NCBI GenBank assembly: GCA_035699745.1
Contig: DASSPH010000042.1
Span: 47,328 to 111,327 of the forward strand
DNA from: Vicinamibacterales bacterium
Lineage (GTDB): Bacteria > Acidobacteriota > Vicinamibacteria > Vicinamibacterales > 2-12-FULL-66-21
Length of the DNA: 64,000 nucleotides
Reading direction: 5' to 3'
In this document: positions 26,194 through 35,259 of the stretch, piece by piece
How the letters are laid out: the number at the start of each line of letters is the position of its first letter
Position numbering within the stretch: position 1 is the first letter of the stretch
The notes under the pieces: generated by a model
Database searches by the model: none
Told to the model about the DNA's origin: nothing
Seen by the model: the letters and a program-made list of their open reading frames with translations, nothing else
Program-made: the position numbers and the translations under genes

Positions 26194-27504
26194 ATGAGCT
26201 GGCGTCAGCCATCGTCCACGGTGAGCCTGCCGGAAGTCCACGGCTCGGTGCCGGTACCGACCGGCAGTTTCTGGCGCAAGCTGTTCGCCTTCGCCGGCCC
26301 CGGGTATCTCGTCGCCGTCGGCTACATGGATCCGGGCAACTGGGCGACCGACCTCGCCGGCGGCGCGAGATTCGGCTACACGCTCCTGAGCGTCATCCTG
26401 CTCTCGAACTTCATGGCGATCCTGCTGCAGGCGCTGTCGGCGCGCCTCGGCATCGTCAGCGGCCGCGATCTCGCGCAGGCCTGCCGCGATCATTACTCCC
26501 GGCCGACGACGATCGTGCTCTGGGTGCTGTGCGAGGTGGCGATCGCCGCCTGCGATCTCGCGGAAGTGATCGGCGCGGCGATCGCGCTGAACCTGCTGTT
26601 CGGCCTGCCGCTGATGTGGGGCGTCTGCCTGACCGCGCTCGACGTGCTGCTGGTGCTGTATCTGCAGAACCGGCGCTTCCGCTACGTGGAGGCGCTGGTC
26701 GTCCTGCTGATCGTCGGCATCGCCGGGTCGTTTCTGGTGGAGCTGTTTCTCGCCCGCCCCGACATCGCCGGCATCGCCGGCGGCCTGGTCCCCTCCGGGG
26801 AGATCGTCCGCAACCCCGAGATGCTCTATATTGCAGTCGGCATCCTCGGCGCCACTGTGATGCCGCACAATCTCTATCTGCACTCATCCATCGTGCAGAC
26901 GCGAAAGTACCTGGACGACGTCGCGAGCAGGCGGGAGGCGGTGCGGTTCGCGACCATCGATTCCACGGTGGCGTTGATGAGCGCGTTGTTCCTCAACGGG
27001 GCGATTCTGGTCGTCGCGGCGGCGACCTTCCACGGCACCGCGCACGAGAATGTCGCCGACATCTCGGACGCGTACAAACTGCTCGCGCCGCTGCTCGGCA
27101 CGTCGCTCGCCAGCACGCTGTTCGCGGTGGCGCTGCTGTTCTCCGGGCAGAACGCGACGCTGACCGGCACGCTGGCCGGACAAATCGTGATGGAGGGCTT
27201 CCTCAACATCCGCCTGCGTCCCTGGCTGCGCCGGCTGGTCACCCGCCTCATCGCCATCATCCCGGCGCTGATCACCGTCTATCTCTACGGCGAGCGCGGG
27301 ACCGGCCAGCTGCTGATCCTCAGCCAGGTGATCCTCAGCCTGCAGCTGCCGTTCGCGGTGTTCCCGCTGGTGATGTTCACCGGCGATCGCCGGAAGATGG
27401 GGGAGCTGGTCGCGCCGAAGTGGATGCTCGTCCTGGCCTGGCCGGTGGCGGTCTTGATCGCCGCCCTGAACGCGTGGCTGCTCTGGCAGACCTTCTTCGG
27501 GTGA
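26194..27504 (+). CDS. mntH: Nramp-type divalent metal (manganese) transporter
   Basis: 436 residues, eleven predicted helices. The Nramp metal site is intact: DPGNW at Asp46-Asn49 in helix 1 and [10 protein letters not shown] at Met223-His225 in helix 6. These residues bind Mn2+ or Fe2+ for proton-coupled import through the inner membrane. It is followed by a universal stress protein gene after six bases and then crcB, so the operon joins metal uptake with stress and fluoride functions. The leader carries a stable hairpin close to the start codon. Confidence 0.93.
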   Translation: MSWRQPSSTVSLPEVHGSVPVPTGSFWRKLFAFAGPGYLVAVGYMDPGNWATDLAGGARFGYTLLSVILLSNFMAILLQALSARLGIVSGRDLAQACRDHYSRPTTIVLWVLCEVAIAACDLAEVIGAAIALNLLFGLPLMWGVCLTALDVLLVLYLQNRRFRYVEALVVLLIVGIAGSFLVELFLARPDIAGIAGGLVPSGEIVRNPEMLYIAVGILGATVMPHNLYLHSSIVQTRKYLDDVASRREAVRFATIDSTVALMSALFLNGAILVVAAATFHGTAHENVADISDAYKLLAPLLGTSLASTLFAVALLFSGQNATLTGTLAGQIVMEGFLNIRLRPWLRRLVTRLIAIIPALITVYLYGERGTGQLLILSQVILSLQLPFAVFPLVMFTGDRRKMGELVAPKWMLVLAWPVAVLIAALNAWLLWQTFFG

Positions 27505-27510
27505 GCTGCA

Positions 27511-27933
27511 ATGTATAGCCACATCCTCGTCGCCCTCGAGAATTCACGGGCGGATGCGACCGTCCTCGAGCACGTGCAGAAGCTGGCGAAGCTGACCGGC
27601 GCGTCGCTGCTGCTCGTACACGTCGCCGACGGCTGGGCGGCGCGCCACTACGACGAGCTGGCGCTGCGCGAGTCGGAGGAGATGAAGGAAGACCGCGCCT
27701 ACTTGCAGAAGATCCAGGATCAGCTCACCGCCGCCGGCTTCGAGGCGAGCGCGCACCTGGCGATGGGCGATCCCGCCACCGAGCTGGTGCGCGTCGCCGA
27801 GGCGCAGCACGTGGATCTGATCGCGATGTCGACGCACGGCCATCGCTTCCTGAACGACCTGCTGCGCGGCAGCACCGCCGATCGCGTCCGCCACAACGTC
27901 GCGGTGCCGGTGCTGATGATCAGAGCCCGATGA
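27511..27933 (+). CDS. Universal stress protein (UspA family)
   Basis: 140 residues, one Usp domain. It opens with SHILVALENSRAD and has the C-terminal nucleotide-binding segment STHGHRFLNDLLRGSTADRV and a last strand VPVLMIRAR. In the ATP-binding pattern G-2x-G-9x-G-S/T the second Gly is replaced (HGHRF), a variant common in this subgroup. The stop overlaps the crcB start by four bases (ATGA). Usp next to Nramp genes is a recurrent pair. Confidence 0.9.
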   Translation: MYSHILVALENSRADATVLEHVQKLAKLTGASLLLVHVADGWAARHYDELALRESEEMKEDRAYLQKIQDQLTAAGFEASAHLAMGDPATELVRVAEAQHVDLIAMSTHGHRFLNDLLRGSTADRVRHNVAVPVLMIRAR

Positions 27934-28301
27934 CGTGGGTGATGGTGGCGGTCGGCGGCGCGGCCGGATCGCTGGCGCGCTATGCCGTCGGCATCGCCAT
28001 CACGCGTGCGGCCGGCGGTCCCGCTCCGCTGGCGACCGCGGTCGTGAACGTCGCCGGCTGCGCGCTCGCCGGCCTCCTCCTCGGCGCGATGGCCTCCGGC
28101 CGGCTGCCCCTGACGATCGAGCACCGCGCGCTGATCTTCGCCGGCATCCTGGGCGGCTTCACGACGTTCTCGGGTGTGGGTATCGACACGCTCGCGCTGG
28201 TCCAGCAGGGGCGCGGCGCCAGCGCGGCGGTCAATATCGCGCTGCAGATTGCCGCCGGTCTTGCCGCCCTCGCGGTCGCCTTCGCGATGGCCCGGCGGTG
28301 A
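27930..28301 (+). CDS. crcB: CrcB/Fluc fluoride channel
   Basis: 123 residues, four helices. The family motifs GGAAGSLARYAVG, the pore Asn in VVNVAGCALAG and the helix-3 break GILGGFTTFS are present. Fluc channels are antiparallel dimers that export fluoride from the cytoplasm. The usual TTFSTF Phe pair is altered: the first Phe is kept, but the second position reads Val (TTFSGVG). No fluoride riboswitch can be expected directly upstream because the gene is internal to the operon. Confidence 0.88.
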   Translation: MTWVMVAVGGAAGSLARYAVGIAITRAAGGPAPLATAVVNVAGCALAGLLLGAMASGRLPLTIEHRALIFAGILGGFTTFSGVGIDTLALVQQGRGASAAVNIALQIAAGLAALAVAFAMARR

Positions 28302-28338
28302 GAGCGCCGGAGGGTTCTGAGGTAGGTTTGTAGCGCGC

Positions 28339-29793
28339 ATGCGTTCCCTCTACGCCCGGCTCCACTCGCGGTTCGGCGAACCGATCGATCGCCGCGACAT
28401 GATCCGCCGTTCGCTCGCCGCCGCAGCCGGCGTGCTCCTCAGCGACAGGCTCCCTTCCGCCCAACGCTCCTCCTCCCCGCGCGTCGTCGTCATCGGCGCC
28501 GGTCTCGCCGGGCTCGCGGCGGGCTACGAATTGTCGCGGTCCGGCGCCGACGTCACCGTCCTGGAAGCCCGCAACCGCCTCGGCGGCCGCGTCCTGAGCT
28601 TCCGCGATCTCGTTCCCGGCGGGACGATGGAGGGTGGTGCGGAGCTGATTGGCTCGAATCATCCGATCTGGAACGCCTACAAGGAGCGATTCAAGCTGTC
28701 GTTCCTGGATGTCACCGACGAGGATGGCGAAGCGCCGATCGTCCTGAACGGCCGCCGGCTGAACGCCGCGGAAGCGGAGCAGCTCTGGGAGGAGATGAGC
28801 ACGGCGCTGAGCGGCATGAACGCCGATGCCGCCACGATCGGCGACCCATTCGCCGCGTGGGACGCGCCGCTGGCGAGGGTGTCGGATCTCCGGTCGCTGG
28901 CCGACTGGATCGCGACGCTGGCCGCGTCGGACCTGTGCAAGGCAGGCGTAGACGCGCAGATGGTCGGCGACAACGGCGTGGCCACCGCCTGGCAGAGCTA
29001 TCTCGGCAACATCGCGATGGTGAAGGGAGGCGGGGTCGAGAAGTTCTGGACCGAGACGGAGGTGTATCGCTGCGCCGGCGGCAGCCAGCAGCTCGCGCAG
29101 CGGCTCGCCGAGGCGATCGGCATGCCGCGCGTCCTCCTGCGTCAGGCCGTTTCAGCGATCGCCGTCAGCGACCGCGGTGTGACGGTGACCGCCGGATCCA
29201 CGAAGCACGAATGCGATTTCGCGGTGCTCGCGGTTCCGCCGTTGACATGGAACCGCATTGCGTTCAGGCCGCGGCTGCACGTGAGCGCGCTGCCGCAGAT
29301 GGGCAGCAACGTGAAGTTCCTGATGAAAACGAAGGATCAATTCTGGCGGCGCGGCAGGCTCGCGCCGGACCTGATGACCGACGGTCCCGTGCACCTGACC
29401 TGGCACACGACGCTTCATCAGAAGGTTGCCGGCGCCGGCGTGGTGGCGTTCTCCGGCGGCCCGTCGGCCGACACGTGCCGCGGCTGGGCCCCGGCGGAGC
29501 GAACAGAACGGTATCTCTCCGCCCTTTCGCCGGTGTTCACCGGCCTGCGCGCGAGCTTCGAGCGCGCGCGGTTCATGGACTGGCCGTCCGATCCGTGGGT
29601 GAAGGGCTCGTATTCCTTCCCCGCGCCCGGCGAGGTGACGACGCTCGGCCCCCAGCTGCAGCAGCCGCTGGCCGGCCGCGTGTTCCTGGCGGGCGAGCAC
29701 ACGTGCTACGCCTTCGTCGGCTACATGGAAGGTGCGCTGCAGTCCGGCGCCCGCGCCGCCAGACGCATCGCCGACGCAAGCGCCCGGCCGTAG
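28339..29793 (+). CDS. FAD-dependent amine oxidase family protein
   Basis: 484 residues. An N-terminal RR-containing segment (IDRRDMIRRSLAAAAG) looks like a Tat signal. The ADP-binding motif VVVIGAGLAGLAAGYEL has GAGLAG at 53-58, followed by the ARNRLGGRV loop. The C-terminal FAD segment GRVFLAGEHTCYAFVGYMEGAL is typical of flavin monoamine oxidases. The substrate, an amine or amino acid oxidised in the periplasm if the Tat signal is used, is not clear. It starts 37 bp after crcB, perhaps from its own promoter. GCGGNNN repeats begin directly after its stop. Confidence 0.85.
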   Translation: MRSLYARLHSRFGEPIDRRDMIRRSLAAAAGVLLSDRLPSAQRSSSPRVVVIGAGLAGLAAGYELSRSGADVTVLEARNRLGGRVLSFRDLVPGGTMEGGAELIGSNHPIWNAYKERFKLSFLDVTDEDGEAPIVLNGRRLNAAEAEQLWEEMSTALSGMNADAATIGDPFAAWDAPLARVSDLRSLADWIATLAASDLCKAGVDAQMVGDNGVATAWQSYLGNIAMVKGGGVEKFWTETEVYRCAGGSQQLAQRLAEAIGMPRVLLRQAVSAIAVSDRGVTVTAGSTKHECDFAVLAVPPLTWNRIAFRPRLHVSALPQMGSNVKFLMKTKDQFWRRGRLAPDLMTDGPVHLTWHTTLHQKVAGAGVVAFSGGPSADTCRGWAPAERTERYLSALSPVFTGLRASFERARFMDWPSDPWVKGSYSFPAPGEVTTLGPQLQQPLAGRVFLAGEHTCYAFVGYMEGALQSGARAARRIADASARP

Positions 29794-29837
29794 GCGGAGA
29801 GCGGAAGGCGGCACGCGGTAAGGGCGGCAGGCGGTCA
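29794..29837. repeat. GCGGNNN degenerate heptamer array
   Basis: GCGGAGA, GCGGAAG, GCGGCAC and GCGGTAA (29794-29821) run in register, then two bases, then GCGGCAG and GCGGTCA. It fills the gap between two convergent genes. Confidence 0.65.
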
Positions 29838-30659
29838 CCCGTCAGCGCCCAGCGGTTTCGCAAGCCGATAGACTCCCGGCTGCAGCATCACCGCGACTCC
29901 CTCCGCGACGAGCGCGCGGTTGCCCAGTCCCGCCTCGGCCCGCGAGAGCCCGGTGACCCGCGCCAGCTCGCCGCGCACCGTCATGCCGGCGCCGTTCAGG
30001 AAGCAGCGGGCGATCTCGCGCAGCGCGACCTCGCGGTCGACGCGCTCCTGCAGCGCGTCGGGAAAGCGGCCGATCGCCAGCGTCCAGATATAGGTGAACT
30101 TCGGCTGGTAGAACACCTGGCTGGGGATGACGAGCATCGCGGCCTGCAGCTCGTCGAGCCCGCGGTTGAACGTCTTCCGATCGCGGATGCGCGCCTCCTC
30201 TCGCAGATCCGACGTCCCCATCTCCCACTCGTGGCGCAGCACCTTCAGAATCGCGCGGGCGGGCGCGCTCAGGCGGCGCCGCTCGTCCGCCGGGCGGAGG
30301 CCCCACACGGCGTTGAAAAAGGGAATCATGCGCGGCGCGACGAACGTGGCCTTACCCCTCGTCAGCTTGGCGTAGTAGACGCGGCCGCGGGCGATCAGCT
30401 CGTCCTTGAGCACCCAGGTCGCGGACGCTTCGGGATCCTTCTGCACGTTGCGCGGCATCACTGCGTCGCGCCGGCCGCACACGGCGACGTAGAGCGAGGG
30501 CCCCGGCCGCCGCGAGTCCGTCATGCAGGCGGCGAACCCCACGCGATCGATGAAGCGCTCCGCCTCGAATGCGGTCTCGATCTGCCGCGCCCCCTCGCGG
30601 CGCCAGCGCTCGTCGCGGAACTCCTCGATGTCGGCGGGCAGCGGCGGACGCAGTCTCAT
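29835..30659 (-). CDS. AlkZ-related protein of unknown function
   Basis: 274 residues from ATG 30659, which overlaps the stop of the YcaQ-like gene by four bases. I recognise it as the protein often annotated as AlkZ-related. It has winged-helix-like segments ([28 protein letters not shown]), a region [17 protein letters not shown] and a final wHTH-like block. The catalytic motif of AlkZ glycosylases is not evident. The tight coupling to a DNA glycosylase gene suggests a joint role in DNA repair, perhaps lesion recognition or regulation. Confidence 0.65.
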   Translation of the reverse strand: MRLRPPLPADIEEFRDERWRREGARQIETAFEAERFIDRVGFAACMTDSRRPGPSLYVAVCGRRDAVMPRNVQKDPEASATWVLKDELIARGRVYYAKLTRGKATFVAPRMIPFFNAVWGLRPADERRRLSAPARAILKVLRHEWEMGTSDLREEARIRDRKTFNRGLDELQAAMLVIPSQVFYQPKFTYIWTLAIGRFPDALQERVDREVALREIARCFLNGAGMTVRGELARVTGLSRAEAGLGNRALVAEGVAVMLQPGVYRLAKPLGADG

Positions 30660-31741
30660 GCGCAGTCCAGGAACGTCCGCAGCCGGTCCAGCTCGTCGTC
30701 GAGCGCGCGCCGGAACGCGCGGTCGCGCGGGGGGCTGCCCGCATAGCCGAGATCGGCGTGCAGCGCGCCGCCGGCGACGCTCACGTTTCCCCAGCCGATC
30801 ACGTTGTCGCGCCAGAGGAGCGGCAGCGCGTAGTAGCCGCGGCTGCGCTTCGCAATCGGCGTGTACGCTTCGAAGCGATACGGCCATCCCCACAGCATCT
30901 CGAACCGCCGCCGATCCCAGACGATCGGATCGAAAGGCGCGAGAAGCCGGACCACGTCCGGCGCGTCGCCGGAGGGCAGCGGCTCGTCTGCGGGCCAGTA
31001 CCACGCCACGCCGTCGACGGTTTCATGGCGCAGCCGTGCCTGGGCGCGGCGGACCGCCGCCTTCAGCTCGCGGCGCCACTGCGGGACCGCGTAGCGCAAT
31101 CGGGCGACCACCATCGACAGGCTCGAGTGCGGCAGCGGGGCGTACTTGCCGACGACGATATCGACGAGCGCGTCGATCCGGCGCGATCGCTCGGCGCGGT
31201 CGGCGGCGTCCTCCGCCGGCTCCTGAACGGCGTAGATGCGGATTCCGGCCTCACGTCTGGCGACCCGCACGAGTCCGCGGTACTGCATGAGATCGAGCAG
31301 GTGCGTGGTCGCGCTCGACGTCCCGCCCCAGTAGTTGGTGACGCGGCCGTGCGCGAACTCCCGGTCCACGTCACGCGGGTGGACCTCGCCGCGATCGCGG
31401 ACGAACGCCAACACCGCGTCGACCCGCCTGCGCTGCGCCGGCGTCCAGCTCCCACGCCGCGGATGCATCAGGCGCCGCACGCGATCGGTGACGAAGCCGT
31501 AGTTGATGAAGACGTCCTCTTCGACGGCGAGCGCGCCGTAGCGCCGCTCCAGATCGCCGGCGCGGTAGTCCGCCACGCGGTGGCGCAGCGTCAGATCCTG
31601 GGCCCGCGCCGGCGCGCGGATCGGATCGGCCTGCACGAACCCGAACGTCGCCAGCGCCCGCGCCAGGGTGGTCGGGCCGAACAGGCTGCGCGCCGCGGCA
31701 AACCGCCGCAGATGCTCAAGGCTGGCTGGCACGGCTGGCAC
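30656..31741 (-). CDS. YcaQ-type DNA glycosylase (HTH_42 family)
   Basis: 361 residues from GTG 31741. Three winged helices followed by a beta-barrel region are expected. The catalytic QxD motif of the YcaQ subgroup is Gln37-Ala-Asp39 in [16 protein letters not shown]. The AlkZ subgroup has QxQ instead, so cross-link unhooking of the YcaQ type is the better inference. Other family landmarks are [14 protein letters not shown] and [11 protein letters not shown] segments (here [12 protein letters not shown]). The first gene of a two-gene operon, it is divergent from the M28 gene at 31780. Confidence 0.85.
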   Translation of the reverse strand: MPAVPASLEHLRRFAAARSLFGPTTLARALATFGFVQADPIRAPARAQDLTLRHRVADYRAGDLERRYGALAVEEDVFINYGFVTDRVRRLMHPRRGSWTPAQRRRVDAVLAFVRDRGEVHPRDVDREFAHGRVTNYWGGTSSATTHLLDLMQYRGLVRVARREAGIRIYAVQEPAEDAADRAERSRRIDALVDIVVGKYAPLPHSSLSMVVARLRYAVPQWRRELKAAVRRAQARLRHETVDGVAWYWPADEPLPSGDAPDVVRLLAPFDPIVWDRRRFEMLWGWPYRFEAYTPIAKRSRGYYALPLLWRDNVIGWGNVSVAGGALHADLGYAGSPPRDRAFRRALDDELDRLRTFLDCA

Positions 31742-31749
31742 GCGCTTGA

Positions 31750-31755
31750 TACAGT
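31750..31755 (+). promoter_or_regulatory. Possible -10 of the M28 gene
   Basis: TACAGT with CTGGCA 18 bases upstream (31726-31731) could be the promoter of the M28 gene. It lies directly beside the start of the divergent glycosylase gene, within a short GGCTGGCACG direct repeat. Confidence 0.3.
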
Positions 31756-31779
31756 CTGCGCTGGATGGATGGAGGCTTC

Positions 31780-33924
31780 ATGCGACAACGATTCGGCATG
31801 TCTCGTGTGGCGGCGCTGGCCGGGATCGTGATACTCGGTGTCACCGCGGTCGCGCAGGAAAGAGAAGATCGGACGCTGCTCTCGCCCGAGCAGATGAACG
31901 CGATCATAAACGAGGCGTCGGGCGAGCGCGCGATGCACCACCTGGTGCAGCTGGTGCCGTACCAGTTCGTGCGTCCGCCGGCCGAATACCAGGGGCCCTT
32001 CCGCGAGAGCGAAGTCATGGCCCGCCTGGCGAAGGAATACGGCTTCACCAACGTCGCCATCGAGGACTATCCCACCGGCCAGACCTGGCAGCCCGTCGTC
32101 GGCGAGCTGTGGATGACCTCGCCGCGAACGGAAAAGATCTACGACCTGCACGACATTCCCGAATCGGTCGCGTCGACCAATGCCAACGGCGACATCAGCG
32201 GCGATCTGATTGCGGTGGGACAGGGGACGGCGCAGGACTTCGAAGGCAAGGACGTCAAGGGCAAGTTCGTGCTCTCGGTCGCGCCGGGCGGTCTCGGCGC
32301 CGTCTACAACCGGGCCGTCGCGGCAGGGGCGATCGGCGCGCTCGGCATCAGCTCGATCGGCGCGGATCGCGCCGTCGATTATCCGGATCAGATCGTGTCG
32401 ACGACGGTGAGCGCGCAGCCGGGGACGGCGGCGTGGGCGCTGTCGCCGAAGAAGGCGCGGGCCCTCGAGGCGCTGCTCGCGCGCGGGCAGAAAGTGACGA
32501 TCCGGTCGGTGAACAAGAGCGAGCAGGTGCCCAACAAACAGGAGATCGTCCATGCCGAGATCGCCGGCGACGGCAGCACCACCCAGGAGGTCGCGATCGG
32601 CGGCCATCTGTTCGAGGGATACCTCAAGCAGGGCGCCAACGACGACAATTCGGGCTGTGCCTTGACCCTCGAAGTGGGGCGCGCCTACATCAAGTTGATC
32701 AAGGAAGGGAAGCTGCCGAGGCCGAAGCGCACCGTGAACTTCCAGTGGGTGCAGGAGATCAGCGGCACGCGGCAGTGGCTCGACGCGCACCCGGAGAAGG
32801 CGAAGAACATCATCGCCGACCTGAACTTCGACATGGAGGGGATCCGCCTGACCGCCAGCCGCAGCTACTGGATCATGCAGCGGACGCCGGATACGTTTCC
32901 CTCCTTCATCAACGACGTGGGGCAGAGCTTCATGGAGTACGTCTCGGAGCTCACGCGCGAGCGGGTGCGCTATCGCGCCAACGGCTACGCGCCGGTCGTG
33001 AGCATCACCGCGCCGAACGGCAGCAACGACGCCTTCTACATCAAGATCGACCAGCACTACGGATCGAGCGACCACGTCACCTACATGCAGTACGGGATCC
33101 CGGCGGTGATGTTCATCACCTGGCCGGACATGTGGTACCACTCGTCGCAGGACACGCCCGACAAGCAGGACTCGACGCAGTACAAGCGGGCGGCGGTCGT
33201 GGCCACCGGCGCCCTGGCGTCGATCGCCGCCGGCGGCGATCAGATGGCGGCGCGCATCACCAGCGAGAACCTGGCTCGGGGCAGCGAGCGGCTCGGCGTC
33301 GCCCAGCGCAAGGCCGCGGCGTATCTCGCGGAAGCCACCACCGCCGAGGCGCTGCATGCCGCGTGGAAGGAAGCGCGCGTCGCGATCCGCCACCAGGGAA
33401 ATGTCGAGAAGGGGGTGATCCGATCGTCGCGCGTGCTGTACGACAATCCCGAGAGCGCCGGCAAGGGGCTGACGCCGATCGAGACGTCGGTCGACAGGAC
33501 GGCGGCGGCGCTGATCGACTCGGTGCGCGCGGCGTATGCGCTGCACGCGCAACGCCTGAACACGCAGCCGATCAACGAGCCGCCGGCGACGGCGGACGAG
33601 AAGGAAGCGGCGAGCCTGATCGTCGAGTGCACGAGCGGGCCCGGCAGCTTCTCGGGCTGCGGCGGGGCAGGACGCGGCGGGCGCGGAGCCGGAGCCGGAG
33701 GGGCCGCGGCGGCGGCGGGGCGAGGCGCCCAGAGCGTCGCCGGCCCGGCGCTGCCGCAGCACATGAACGCGGAGTTCACCATCCTGCTCGGCAAGCGCCT
33801 GAGCCCGCTCCAGATTCGCGATTTCCTGTCCGGCGAATTCGAGCCGGTGCCGCTGGCGACCGTCATGGCGGTGCTGCGCGCCCGCGAAGCCGCGGGACAG
33901 ATCAGACTGGCGCCGCGGAAATAA
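31780..33924 (+). CDS. Large exported M28 family peptidase
   Basis: 714 residues from ATG 31780 (ATG 31765 and 31798 are alternatives), with signal peptide ending near AVAQ. A PA-like domain (about 130-250) precedes the catalytic part. Zinc-site candidates are the His in IGGHLFEGY, the Asp in GANDDNSG, the Glu in WVQEISGTRQW, LNFDMEG and the His in WYHSSQDTP. Where M28 enzymes have two Glu, this protein reads Gln-Glu, so the general base may be lost or displaced. A Gly/Arg/Ala-rich tract lies near residue 630. The PAP2 gene starts two bases after the stop. Confidence 0.8.
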   Translation: MRQRFGMSRVAALAGIVILGVTAVAQEREDRTLLSPEQMNAIINEASGERAMHHLVQLVPYQFVRPPAEYQGPFRESEVMARLAKEYGFTNVAIEDYPTGQTWQPVVGELWMTSPRTEKIYDLHDIPESVASTNANGDISGDLIAVGQGTAQDFEGKDVKGKFVLSVAPGGLGAVYNRAVAAGAIGALGISSIGADRAVDYPDQIVSTTVSAQPGTAAWALSPKKARALEALLARGQKVTIRSVNKSEQVPNKQEIVHAEIAGDGSTTQEVAIGGHLFEGYLKQGANDDNSGCALTLEVGRAYIKLIKEGKLPRPKRTVNFQWVQEISGTRQWLDAHPEKAKNIIADLNFDMEGIRLTASRSYWIMQRTPDTFPSFINDVGQSFMEYVSELTRERVRYRANGYAPVVSITAPNGSNDAFYIKIDQHYGSSDHVTYMQYGIPAVMFITWPDMWYHSSQDTPDKQDSTQYKRAAVVATGALASIAAGGDQMAARITSENLARGSERLGVAQRKAAAYLAEATTAEALHAAWKEARVAIRHQGNVEKGVIRSSRVLYDNPESAGKGLTPIETSVDRTAAALIDSVRAAYALHAQRLNTQPINEPPATADEKEAASLIVECTSGPGSFSGCGGAGRGGRGAGAGGAAAAAGRGAQSVAGPALPQHMNAEFTILLGKRLSPLQIRDFLSGEFEPVPLATVMAVLRAREAAGQIRLAPRK
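33652..33735 (+). repeat. Gly/Arg/Ala-rich tract in the M28 gene
   Basis: The codons encode GCGGAGRGGRGAGAGG and an Ala run between two helical segments of the C-terminal region, without disturbing the frame. Confidence 0.6.
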
Positions 33925-33925
33925 C

Positions 33926-34681
33926 GTGGCCAGGCCCGCGAAATCCAGAGTCCACGTCCTCGATCCGCGGACGTGGTTCGGGTTTCTCACCCGCCTCGAG
34001 CGCCGCGAGCTGGCCTGGCTGCTCGTGGGGCTCGGCGGCTGCATTCTGGTGCTCGCCTTCCTGAAACTGTCCAGCGCCGTCATGGAGGGAGAGACGCTCG
34101 CCTTCGACAAGCGGATCGTGCAGGCGTTCCGCAAGGCCGACGATCCGTCGCGCCCGATCGGCCCCGCCTGGATCGAGAGCTCGCTGCTCGACATCACCGC
34201 GCTCGGCGGCCCGACGGTGCTGACGCTCGTCGTCCTGGCGGTGATCGGGTTCCTGGTGCTGCAGGCGAGATACCACAGCGCGATCGCCATCATGCTCACC
34301 GCCGCGTCGGGCGAGATGCTGAACGCGGCGCTGAAGGCGCTCTTCATGCGTCCGCGCCCGACGGTGGTGCCACACCTGCGGGCGGCGTTCGAGACCAGCT
34401 TCCCGAGCGGCCACGCGATGCAGTCGGCGATCATCTATCTCACGCTCGGGGCGATGCTGATGCGCCTCTCCGAGCGGCGGCTCACGAAAATCTATTGCTG
34501 GACGGTCGCGATGCTGGCGACCGTGCTCGTCGGCGTCAGCCGCGTGTACCTCGGCGTGCATTACCCGACGGACGTGCTCGCCGGCTGGATCGTCGGACTG
34601 TTCTGGGCGTCGATCTGCTGGCTCGTCGAGCAGCACTACGAGGTGCGCTCGGGGATCAAGGCGGAGCGGAAGTCGGCGTAA
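33926..34681 (+). CDS. PAP2 family phosphatase
   Basis: 251 residues from GTG 33926. The three phosphatase motifs are KALFMRPRP, FPSGHAM and SRVYLGVHYPTDV, set among five to six membrane helices. The enzyme should remove phosphate from lipid phosphates such as undecaprenyl pyrophosphate or phosphatidic acid on the outer face of the inner membrane. It is packed two bases behind the M28 peptidase gene. The 196 bp after its stop carry no recognisable gene. Confidence 0.9.
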   Translation: MARPAKSRVHVLDPRTWFGFLTRLERRELAWLLVGLGGCILVLAFLKLSSAVMEGETLAFDKRIVQAFRKADDPSRPIGPAWIESSLLDITALGGPTVLTLVVLAVIGFLVLQARYHSAIAIMLTAASGEMLNAALKALFMRPRPTVVPHLRAAFETSFPSGHAMQSAIIYLTLGAMLMRLSERRLTKIYCWTVAMLATVLVGVSRVYLGVHYPTDVLAGWIVGLFWASICWLVEQHYEVRSGIKAERKSA

Positions 34682-34877
34682 TCGCGCCGCCGCGCACAGC
34701 GGCACTGGGGGATATGACACACGCTGTGTCGCAGCCGCACACTCGCCTCCATTCCGCGCGACACGTTTCAGGTCGTCGTCTTGCAGATCGCACGCGTATC
34801 CGGAGGTGTGCGCAATGTTCGATTTGCAGGCCGGCCTTCCGCTGCTAGGCTATGGACGACCCCAGGCGCGAGGGAAG
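34682..34877. other. Intergenic region before the receiver gene
   Basis: No gene or clear promoter is seen. The frame of the receiver is open back to 34806, but that extension (LQAGLPLLGYGRPQARG) is not conserved receiver sequence. Confidence 0.4.
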
Positions 34878-35243
34878 ATGGCCGAAACCAGGCTGGAGAC
34901 GATTCTGCTCGTCGAAGACGAACCGGCGGTGCGGCAGCTGTTCGCGCAGGCGCTGAGCCGCGCCGGCTACGTCGTGCACGAAGCGCGCAACGGCCAGGAA
35001 GCGATGAAGCTGTTCGACGAGCACGGCGAGTCGATCGACCTGCTGCTGACCGACATGCGGATGCCGTACATGGGCGGCGCGGAGCTGGCGCATCAGCTGC
35101 GCGCGCGGCGCCGGACGTTGAAGCTGCTCTGCATTTCCGGATATCCCGGTCATCTCGACCCCGACCTGGCGAGCGATTTCCTCGCCAAGCCGTTCTCCCG
35201 GGACGAGCTGTTGAAGAAGGTGCGCGAGGTGCTGGACCGCTAG
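34878..35243 (+). CDS. Stand-alone response regulator receiver domain
   Basis: 121 residues from ATG 34878, behind AGGGAAG; an in-frame ATG at 34806 is less likely. It is one CheY-like domain: the acidic pair in LLVEDEPAV, the phosphoacceptor Asp59 in LLLTDMRMP, and Lys104 in LAKPF. No output domain and no histidine kinase gene are nearby, so its partner cannot be named. Single receivers of this kind act as phosphate shuttles or through protein contacts. Confidence 0.88.
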   Translation: MAETRLETILLVEDEPAVRQLFAQALSRAGYVVHEARNGQEAMKLFDEHGESIDLLLTDMRMPYMGGAELAHQLRARRRTLKLLCISGYPGHLDPDLASDFLAKPFSRDELLKKVREVLDR

Positions 35244-35259
35244 ACTAAAATCTGGGGGC

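Noticed and set aside
27850..27930. Fluoride riboswitch before crcB
   Set aside because: crcB starts inside the end of the usp gene and no conserved fluoride-aptamer core is seen.
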